A program made the translations under genes and the position numbers. From CBCPMX01 sp965120355 (lineage in GTDB: Bacteria > Bacillota > Clostridia > Oscillospirales > Oscillospiraceae), in the NCBI GenBank assembly GCA_965120355.1, contig CBCPMX010000181.1:1-6469 (forward strand): 6,469 nt of DNA. Reading direction: 5' to 3'. Positions within the stretch are counted from its first letter, which is position 1. Each line of letters opens with the position of its first letter. Under the pieces are notes generated by a model, which saw only the letters and a program-made list of their open reading frames with translations, was not told where the DNA came from and ran no database searches. Below are positions 1-5,057 of this stretch, in pieces.

Positions 1-56
1 TGAATTCCTTGAGAATAAGCTGTCAACTTTTTTTATACCACACCACATTGACAATG

Positions 57-93
57 TTTAAACCTCCAGGTAGGCGCGGTTTAAAAACTTTTT
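57..93 (+). terminator. Possible weak terminator or palindromic site
   Basis: A perfect 8-bp inverted repeat, TTTAAACC (57-64) and GGTTTAAA (78-85), encloses a 13-base loop and is followed by AAC and five T residues (89-93). The stem has only two GC pairs, so termination would be weak. It could end a gene lying to the left, or be a protein-binding palindrome. The right arm also takes part in an overlapping AT palindrome at 81-95. Confidence 0.25.
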
Positions 94-178
94 AAGCGTC
101 TCCTAATCCTCCGGCGAACGCTGCATCTGTATATGCTAGACAGGCGCTGACAGGCTCGAAAACCGCTGGCAAATGGAG

Positions 179-243
179 CAGAGACGTTCCATAGGTACTT
201 CACACGCAGCCGGGCCGATCAATGCCCCGCTGCGATGTCTCTG
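179..243 (+). other. Candidate nested RNA hairpin upstream of rodA
   Basis: An outer stem CAGAGAC (179-185) pairs with GTCTCTG (237-243). Inside it, GCAGC (206-210) pairs with GCTGC (229-233), and after one mismatch GGGC (212-215) pairs with GCCC (224-227), leaving an 8-base loop. A further small stem lies at 252-258/262-268 and needs two G-T wobble pairs. I recognise no riboswitch or RNA family. The element lies upstream of the best promoter for the next gene, so it may belong to another transcript, act as DNA, or be chance pairing. Confidence 0.2.
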
Positions 244-301
244 TCCCTTTCCCGGGAAGGCTTTTCGGACCGGTACCGTGGATTTTAATCATGACACCCT
301 A

Positions 302-330
302 TTTACTTGCCCGTCAAAAGGTGCTAAAAT
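302..330 (+). promoter_or_regulatory. Predicted sigma-A promoter of the rodA gene
   Basis: The -35 box TTTACT (302-307, four of six consensus bases) is separated by exactly 17 bases from the -10 box TAAAAT (325-330, five of six). Transcription would start near 337 and give a leader of about 80 bases before the ATG at 419. This is the best promoter match found upstream of the gene. A TTGACA at 48-53 lacks a matching -10 box. Confidence 0.45.
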
Positions 331-418
331 AACGCAAACGGCAGTTCCGCCCTACCGCCGCGTGCACCGGCACGCATTCCGCATAAGCCCCCGATTTCTG
401 AAGAAAGGAGTGACAGGT

Positions 419-1588
419 ATGCGGCGCGTTTTCACCGCACTGGGAGAATTCTTCCGCAAAGCCGACATGCTGCTGCTGATGATGTGCATTGTCACCTCAA
501 TCTATGGCATAGCCGTTATCGCCAGCGCCACAGCCTACCGCAATACCAACCGGTACGTCACCGTCCAGATCGCAGGTCTGATCCTTGGCATTCTGGTTTA
601 TATCATCTTCACCTTACTGGACATCGATATTATCGCTGAGCGCCGTGAATTGCTCTTGATTTTCTCGCTGTTGTTCATTGCCATGCTGATCCCGTTTGGT
701 ACCGGCGAGAGTACCGGCAACGTCAGCTGGCTGCCTGTCCCCTTTATTGGCGTCAGCGTGCAGCCCGGCGAGGTTTGCAAAGTGTTCTTTATCCTCATCA
801 TCGCCAAACTCATGAGTGTCAACCAAAATAAAATCTCCTCTGTATGGACAATTTTAAAGCTGGCCCTGGTCACAGCTGCCATGGTGGGCCTGCTGATTGT
901 TGTCTCTTCTGACTGGGGCGTTGCACTGAACTATTTGGGCATCCTGCTGGTCATGGTGCTCACCGGCGGCGTCAGCGTATTCTGGTTCCTGCTGGGCGGC
1001 GCTGCCATGATTCCCACTGTAGCGGCAGCTTGGGCCTTTCTGTTGCGCGATGACCAGAAGGAACGGATTCTGGTTATCCTGGATCCCTCCCGAGATGCCA
1101 CCGGTCTGGACACCATGTGGCAGACCAACCTGGGGAAATCTGCCCTCACCGGCGGCGGTCTGACCGGTCAGGGCCTGTTCAACGGCAACCTGACTCAGTC
1201 CGGCTCCATTCCCGCCCAGCACACCGACTATATCTTTGCCGTCATCGGGGAAGAACTGGGCATGGTGGGCTGTCTGGTGGCGCTTGGCCTGCTGTTTGCC
1301 ATCATTGTCCGCTGCATCTATGTGGGCACCCGCTCCCGCAACTACATGAACCGGCAAATCTGTTTCGGCATCGCCGGGATGCTGTTGTTCCAGATCTTCA
1401 TCAATGTAGGGGTATGTGTCGGTATTTTGCCGGTCATTGGTTTGACGCTGCCATTTCTCAGCTACGGCGGCAGTTCCATTGTTACGATGTTTATGGCCAT
1501 GGGAATCGTGTCCGGTATCCATATGCGGCCTGCGCCGGATGCCAATGCACGATACATTCGTCTCTCCCCGATGGAAACGTATCTCTGA
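419..1588 (+). CDS. rodA: SEDS-family peptidoglycan glycosyltransferase, RodA type
   Basis: This is an integral membrane protein of 389 residues that, in its family, polymerises lipid II into glycan strands together with a class B penicillin-binding protein during wall elongation. The start is set by AAAGGAG at 404-410, eight bases before the ATG. The frame is open upstream to 173, but those 82 residues are not family-like. About ten hydrophobic segments are visible, the first near residues 17-37. Motifs include Q115-P-G-E-x-x-K121 (usually QPSE), the extracellular QHTDYIFAVIGEELG motif with the presumed catalytic Asp270 (the E. coli RodA Asp262 position), and the C-terminal SEDS signature from Asn329 to SYGGSS at 348-353. 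The LPVIGLTLPFLSYGGSS wording favours RodA over FtsW or SpoVE, though clostridial paralogues blur this. No partner PBP gene is adjacent, and the gene appears monocistronic. Its length is normal for the family. Confidence 0.9.
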   Translation: MRRVFTALGEFFRKADMLLLMMCIVTSIYGIAVIASATAYRNTNRYVTVQIAGLILGILVYIIFTLLDIDIIAERRELLLIFSLLFIAMLIPFGTGESTGNVSWLPVPFIGVSVQPGEVCKVFFILIIAKLMSVNQNKISSVWTILKLALVTAAMVGLLIVVSSDWGVALNYLGILLVMVLTGGVSVFWFLLGGAAMIPTVAAAWAFLLRDDQKERILVILDPSRDATGLDTMWQTNLGKSALTGGGLTGQGLFNGNLTQSGSIPAQHTDYIFAVIGEELGMVGCLVALGLLFAIIVRCIYVGTRSRNYMNRQICFGIAGMLLFQIFINVGVCVGILPVIGLTLPFLSYGGSSIVTMFMAMGIVSGIHMRPAPDANARYIRLSPMETYL

Positions 1589-1608
1589 CCAGACAATTAC
1601 ACAAATTG

Positions 1609-1640
1609 GGGGCCGCGGCACTGCCGCGGCCCCTTCCTTT
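1609..1640 (+). terminator. Strong GC-rich intrinsic terminator after rodA
   Basis: A perfect 11-bp stem, GGGGCCGCGGC (1609-1619) with GCCGCGGCCCC (1623-1633), closes a 3-base ACT loop. It is followed by TTCCTTT, a T-rich but interrupted tract. It lies about 20 bases after the rodA stop codon and separates that gene from the acyl-CoA dehydrogenase unit. Confidence 0.8.
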
Positions 1641-1666
1641 ATCTGCGCGCAAATTTCTCCCAAGCT

Positions 1667-1689
1667 GGTTACAACAAATTATTGTAACC
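1667..1689. promoter_or_regulatory. Perfect palindromic operator candidate
   Basis: GGTTACAA (1667-1674) and TTGTAACC (1682-1689) form a perfect 8-bp inverted repeat with a 7-base AT-rich centre. No T-tract of terminator type follows directly, and it lies only 5 bp before the Rex-like site. It therefore looks like a dimeric regulator's binding site rather than a terminator. The arms are everted relative to the Rex consensus, so a different regulator is likely. I cannot name it. Confidence 0.5.
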
Positions 1690-1693
1690 GATT

Positions 1694-1711
1694 TTGTTAA
1701 TTTTTTCGCAA
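1694..1711. promoter_or_regulatory. Rex-like redox operator
   Basis: The 18-mer TTGTTAATTTTTTCGCAA matches the clostridial Rex consensus TTGTTAA-N4-TTAACAA. The left half is perfect and the right half, TTCGCAA, matches five of seven. Rex is an NADH/NAD+-sensing repressor known to control bcd-etf and related fermentation operons in clostridia. The site sits just upstream of the predicted -35 box, centred about 50 bases before the start of transcription. Binding here is an inference; the rex gene is not in the window. Confidence 0.6.
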
Positions 1712-1717
1712 TCTATC

Positions 1718-1746
1718 TTGTGCTATACGTTCGTAATGTTTATAAT
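1718..1746 (+). promoter_or_regulatory. Predicted sigma-A promoter of the acyl-CoA dehydrogenase/etf operon
   Basis: A perfect -10 box TATAAT (1741-1746) lies 17 bases after TTGTGC (1718-1723), which keeps only the TTG part of the -35 consensus. Transcription would begin near 1753, giving a leader of roughly 90 bases. The weak -35 box fits a promoter whose output is set by regulators at the two upstream operator-like sites. Confidence 0.65.
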
Positions 1747-1841
1747 AAGACCAGATGAGTGTCATGTCCCCTGTGCCCATGGCATATACATCTGTGCTGC
1801 GACAAGTTCAGTATCTTGGAGAAACAGGAGGTTCAGCCACA

Positions 1842-2969
1842 ATGTTTGAGAAAAAGCATCTGATGCTGCAAAAGTTGGCCCGGCAGTTTGCTGAAGCCGA
1901 ACTTGCGCCCATTGCCGTTGAAGTGGATAAAACGGGAAAATATCCTGACGAAATCTGGGAGAAAATTGGGCGCTATGGCTTTGCCGGCATCACGGTCGAT
2001 AAAAAATACGGCGGCGCAGGCGGTGATTTTCGCTCCCTGGCCCTGGTCATGGAGCAATTTACCCGCGTCGACGGCTCTGCCAGCGGCCTGATCATGGGCA
2101 ATTCTCTGTCAGGCGCGCCCCTTTTTATGTATGGAAACGAAACTCAAAAGGAAAAATATCTGCGTCCTCTGGCCGAAGGCAAACAAATTGCAGCCTTTGC
2201 GCTGACTGAGCCGGGCGCCGGTTCTGATACCGCCTCACTGAGTACCACCGCAGAAGACATGGGCGATTATTACCTACTTAACGGGCGCAAGTGCTTTATT
2301 ACCATGGCGCCTTTGGCAGATTTCGCCATCCTCTTTGCCAAAACCGATCCCAAGGCCGGATCTCACGGTATTTCCGCGTTCATCGTCGAATCCCGCTGGG
2401 ATGGCTATTCCACCGGCAAAATTGAAGACAAAATGGGACTTCATGGCTCTGTCACTTCCGATATCATTTTGGAGAACGTCAAAGTGCCCAAAGAAAATCT
2501 GTTGGGCCGGGTCAACAAAGGCTTTGGTCTGGCCATGGGCACCTTGAACGCCGGCCGTGTGGCCGTTGCTGCCCAGGCGCTTGGCCTGGCCCAGGGGGCA
2601 TTGGATGAAGCTGTAAAATATTCTAAGGAGCGCATCCAGTTTGGCCGTCCCCTCAGCAAGTTCCAGAATACTGCTTTTACATTGGCCGACATGGCCGCCA
2701 AAGTCGAGGCAGGCCGTCAGCTGGTCTATTCTGTGGCCGAAAAGCTGGACGCCGGCGAAGACGTGACCATGGCTGCCGCCATGGCGAAGTACTACATGTC
2801 GGAGGTTGCCAACGAAGTAGCTTACAAGGCTGTCCAGATTCATGGCGGCTATGGCTACATGCGCGAATACGCCGTGGAGCGAATCTACCGGGACGCCCGC
2901 ATCCTGCCCATTTACGACGGCACCTCTGAAATTCAGAAGCTGGTTATCTCGGGCGCGCTGTTGAAATGA
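1842..2969 (+). CDS. bcd: Short-chain acyl-CoA dehydrogenase (butyryl-CoA dehydrogenase-like)
   Basis: This FAD enzyme of 375 residues is expected to work as an enoyl-CoA reductase with the downstream Etf. The start is chosen at 1842 because AGGAGG at 1826-1831 precedes it and the protein then begins as the family does. The in-frame ATG at 1755 would be nearly leaderless and adds unrelated sequence. Visible motifs are YGGAGGD in the N-terminal helical domain, the flavin signature ALTEPGAGSD around residues 120-129, ERIQFGRPLSKFQ in the C-terminal domain, and the second signature QIHGGYGYMREY leading to PIYDGTSEIQ. The family's catalytic base is the Glu of YEGTSE. Here it is Asp359 (GAC at 2916-2918). 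The stretch FITMAPLAD also differs from the usual FITNG/FITNA beside the flavin. Butyryl-CoA specificity is therefore not certain. The gene ends 14 bases before etfB, in the same transcription unit. Confidence 0.9.
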   Translation: MFEKKHLMLQKLARQFAEAELAPIAVEVDKTGKYPDEIWEKIGRYGFAGITVDKKYGGAGGDFRSLALVMEQFTRVDGSASGLIMGNSLSGAPLFMYGNETQKEKYLRPLAEGKQIAAFALTEPGAGSDTASLSTTAEDMGDYYLLNGRKCFITMAPLADFAILFAKTDPKAGSHGISAFIVESRWDGYSTGKIEDKMGLHGSVTSDIILENVKVPKENLLGRVNKGFGLAMGTLNAGRVAVAAQALGLAQGALDEAVKYSKERIQFGRPLSKFQNTAFTLADMAAKVEAGRQLVYSVAEKLDAGEDVTMAAAMAKYYMSEVANEVAYKAVQIHGGYGYMREYAVERIYRDARILPIYDGTSEIQKLVISGALLK

Positions 2970-2983
2970 TGGAGGGATCGAAC

Positions 2984-3770
2984 ATGAAAATTATCGTCTG
3001 TGCAAAACAGGTTCCCAATACCAATGAAGTCAAAATTGATCCGGTAAAAGGCACTCTGATCCGCGACGGCGTCGAGAGCATCCTGAATCCTGACGACGCC
3101 AACGCCCTGGAAGCAGCTTTAACTTTGAAGGATCATCTGGAAAATTGCACTGTCACCGTCGTCTCCCATGGGTCCGGCCCAGGCCGACGATATGCTGCGC
3201 GAATGTCTGGCCATGGGCGCAGACGACGCCGTGCTGATCTGCGGCCGGTAATTTGTCGGCGCAGATACCTGGTCCACTGCCAACACCATTGCCACCGCCA
3301 TTCGATATCTTGGCGACTTTGATCTGGTCTTTGCCGGACGGCAGGCCATCGATGGCGATACTGCTCAGGTTGGTCCTCAGATCGCGGAACGATTGGGCAT
3401 TCCTCAGATTACTTATGTGGAAGACTGTCAGATCTCCGGCAACACTGTTACGGTGCGCCGCCAGCTGGAAGACGGTTATCAGATCGTCCAGACGCAGATG
3501 CCCTGTCTGCTGACTGCCGTCAAAGAATTGAACACTCCGCGTTATATGTCCGTCCGCGGCATCTACGAAGCCTATGAAAAAGAAATCCGCGTCATCTCCT
3601 TCGATGATCTGCCGCTGACTCTGGAGCAGGTGGGCCTGGAAGCATCTCCTACGCAGGTCTTTAAGTCCTTCACTCCGGAACCCAAAGGCAAAGGCGTTGT
3701 CTACTCCGGCTCTCCAAAAGAGCAGGTAGGTGCGCTGATGTCCGCTCTGCGGGAAAAGCATATCGTTTAA
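2984..3770 (+). pseudogene. etfB: Electron transfer flavoprotein beta subunit, disrupted by frameshift and stop
   Basis: Codons 1-61 (2984-3166) encode a normal EtfB N-terminus, KQVPNTNEVKIDP through VTVVS, after GGAGGG at 2971-2976. An extra C in the CCC run at 3165-3167 then moves the reading frame. As written, translation yields 112 residues and stops at 3320-3322. Removing one C restores family sequence (MGPAQADDMLRECLAMGADD), but an in-frame TAA at 3249-3251 (restored codon 89) interrupts GR-stop-FVGADT, where homologues commonly read DRAFGGADT. After it the frame is intact to the stop at 3768-3770, including AGRQAIDGDTAQVGP and KELNTPRYMSV. Restored length is about 261 codons, normal for EtfB. 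The partner EtfA and the dehydrogenase are intact, so the lesions are either sequencing errors or a recent inactivation. EtfB would carry the bifurcating FAD. Asn12 replaces the usual Asp of KQVPDT. Confidence 0.85.
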
Positions 3771-3783
3771 GGAGGGATTTCAA

Positions 3784-4965
3784 ATGGCTGTTTCAATTAT
3801 TACAGAAAAGTGCAGGGGCTGTTCCCTCTGCGAAAAAGCTTGCCCCTTTGGCGCCATTCAGGTAGTGAACCGCACCGCCCAGATTGGCGACACCTGTACC
3901 GGCTGCGGTTCGTGTGTCTCTGTCTGCCCCTTCGGCGCCATTGCCCAGGACGAAGTCTCCGCCAAAGGCATAGACCTGAGCGCCTATCACGATGTCTGGG
4001 TCTTCGCAGAACAGCGGGACGGCCAACTTCAGGGTGTTGTGGCGGAACTGCTGGGCAAAGGCCGCCAGCTGGCCGATGCCATTGGCTGCCGTCTATGTGC
4101 CATTTTACCCGGCTATCAGGTAGAGGGGCTGACAAAAGAACTGTTCGGCTATGGCGCAGACGTGGTTTACTTGGCCGACAATCCCCTGTTGGAGACCTTT
4201 ACCACCGACGCCTATGCCAAGGTTCTTTCGGATGCCATCGTGCAGTATAAGCCCGAAATCGTCCTTTACGGCGCCACCTATCTGGGACGCGATCTGGCCC
4301 CGAGGATTGCAGCCCGTATTAATACGGGTCTCACCGCCGACTGCACCGGTCTGGAAATTGCCGAAGACGGCAATCTGCTGCAGACCCGGCCCGCCTTTGG
4401 CGGCAATCTGATGGCTACAATTCGCTGTCCGGAGCACCGGCCTCAGATGGCCACGGTCCGCCGCGGCGTCATGGAAAAAGCCTCCTTTGACTCCAACCGT
4501 TCCGGCGAAGTGATCGACCTGGGCAATTGCGTATCAGAAGACGACATTCACACCAAGGTTCTGGATGTGGTCAAATCCGTCAAATCCGACATTCCACTGA
4601 CCGATGCCGATATCATTGTGGCCGGCGGCGCTGGCCTGGGCTCCGCCGAAGGATTTGATCTGATTCGTAAATTTGCCAATCAAATTGGCGCTGCTGTGGG
4701 TGCTTCCCGCGCAGCCGTGGACAATGGCTGGATTGACAAAGACCGGCAGGTGGGACAAACTGGAACCACTGTCAAACCGAAAATCTACATTGCCTGCGGC
4801 ATCTCCGGCGCCATTCAGCATCTGGCCGGCATGCAGACCTCCGACACCATCATCGCCATTAACAAAAATGCTGCCGCGCCTATTTTCTCCGTAGCTGATT
4901 ACGGTCTGGTCGGTGACCTGTACCAAATCGTTCCGCTTCTGATGGAGGAATGGGCGAAGGCATAA
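3784..4965 (+). CDS. etfA: Electron transfer flavoprotein alpha subunit with N-terminal 2x[4Fe-4S] ferredoxin domain
   Basis: This 393-residue protein passes electrons from the EtfB flavin to the acyl-CoA dehydrogenase. Residues 1-57 form a ferredoxin domain with two complete cluster motifs: Cys10, 13, 16, 20 and Cys38, 41, 44, 48, each followed by Pro. The alpha N-terminal domain runs to about residue 260. The C-terminal FAD domain contains VGASRAAVDNGW, QVGQTG, and the EtfA signature from Ile334 (IYIACGISGAIQH) to AINKN, then ADYGLVGDL. Ordinary EtfA lacks the first ~60 residues. The same fusion is known in CarE of the Acetobacterium caffeyl-CoA reductase complex, which is electron-bifurcating. 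GGAGGG at 3771-3776 lies seven bases before the ATG, and 13 bases separate the gene from etfB, so the two are co-transcribed. Bifurcation here is an inference and would need a functional EtfB. Confidence 0.93.
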   Translation: MAVSIITEKCRGCSLCEKACPFGAIQVVNRTAQIGDTCTGCGSCVSVCPFGAIAQDEVSAKGIDLSAYHDVWVFAEQRDGQLQGVVAELLGKGRQLADAIGCRLCAILPGYQVEGLTKELFGYGADVVYLADNPLLETFTTDAYAKVLSDAIVQYKPEIVLYGATYLGRDLAPRIAARINTGLTADCTGLEIAEDGNLLQTRPAFGGNLMATIRCPEHRPQMATVRRGVMEKASFDSNRSGEVIDLGNCVSEDDIHTKVLDVVKSVKSDIPLTDADIIVAGGAGLGSAEGFDLIRKFANQIGAAVGASRAAVDNGWIDKDRQVGQTGTTVKPKIYIACGISGAIQHLAGMQTSDTIIAINKNAAAPIFSVADYGLVGDLYQIVPLLMEEWAKA

Positions 4966-4975
4966 AAAGCGGAAT

Positions 4976-5004
4976 TTGACAAGCCGCAGCTTGCGTTTTA
5001 TAAT
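4976..5004 (+). promoter_or_regulatory. Perfect-consensus sigma-A promoter of the CoA-transferase gene
   Basis: TTGACA (4976-4981) and TATAAT (4999-5004) are both exact consensus boxes with an exact 17-base spacer. Transcription should start near 5011, leaving a leader of about 46 bases. The spacer contains a 5-bp inverted repeat, CAAGC (4980-4984) and GCTTG (4989-4993), which could serve as an operator. No convincing terminator separates etfA from this point, so read-through from the bcd operon is also possible. Confidence 0.85.
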
Positions 5005-5021
5005 GATAGAGATCCATAAAA

Positions 5022-5035
5022 TTGTGCATACACAA
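5022..5035. promoter_or_regulatory. Candidate operator just downstream of the transcription start
   Basis: TTGTG (5022-5026) and CACAA (5031-5035) form an inverted repeat around CATA. The position, about 12-25 bases after the predicted start of transcription, is typical for a repressor. It resembles a shortened Rex site (TTGTGAA-N4-TTCACAA) with the inner AA/TT pairs missing, so true Rex binding is doubtful. Confidence 0.35.
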
Positions 5036-5057
5036 GCAAGAAGCGAGGTAGATGCCC

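Larger units (their letters stand above)
1..301. other. Intergenic region with no supportable gene
   Basis: I find no gene here. The first ~100 bases are AT-rich and the rest is GC-richer. Two short frames run off the left edge: a plus-strand one of 19 codons stopping at 59-61, and a minus-strand one of 18 codons starting with TTG at 54-52, eight bases from a CCTCC/GGAGG at 63-67. Neither is long enough to distinguish from chance. Visible structure includes an inverted repeat at 57-85, a second AT palindrome at 81-95 (TTAAAAA, C, TTTTTAA), a tandem 10-bp-spaced repeat GACAGGC at 139-145 and 149-155, and the hairpins at 179-243 and 252-268. A plus-strand frame is open from 173 into the downstream gene, but its codons do not resemble the SEDS family. 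Confidence 0.6.

Noticed and set aside
48..76. TTGACA at 48-53 as a promoter
   Set aside because: At 17 bases the -10 position reads TAGGCG, which is too poor to support.
272..280. GGTACCGTG resembling the T-box core GGNACCGCG
   Set aside because: No following terminator, no specifier stem, and the downstream gene is not an aminoacyl or amino-acid gene. It is likely the chance palindrome CGGTACCG.
291..332. 13-codon frame beginning ATG ACA CCC
   Set aside because: It has no clear ribosome binding site and contains the predicted -35 and -10 boxes. It is probably chance.
173..418. 82-codon in-frame N-terminal extension of the rodA reading frame
   Set aside because: It has no ribosome binding site at 173, is not family-like, and contains the predicted promoter. 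The ATG at 419 has an ideal AAAGGAG.
854..1663. 269-codon minus-strand open frame
   Set aside because: It is antisense to rodA with low-complexity His/Gln/Gly-rich translation and no ribosome binding site. It is a shadow of the real gene.
1755..1841. Earlier ATG for the acyl-CoA dehydrogenase, 29 residues upstream
   Set aside because: It would sit at the predicted transcription start with no ribosome binding site, and the extra residues do not match the family. AGGAGG precedes 1842.
2966..2983. Earlier etfB start at 2966 overlapping the bcd stop
   Set aside because: The GGAGGG lies after it and is correctly spaced for the ATG at 2984, which starts the conserved MKIIVCAKQVP.
3161..3170. Programmed frameshift in etfB
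   Set aside because: No known slippery or stimulatory signal is seen, and the corrected frame still meets TAA at 3249-3251, so a shift alone would not make the protein.
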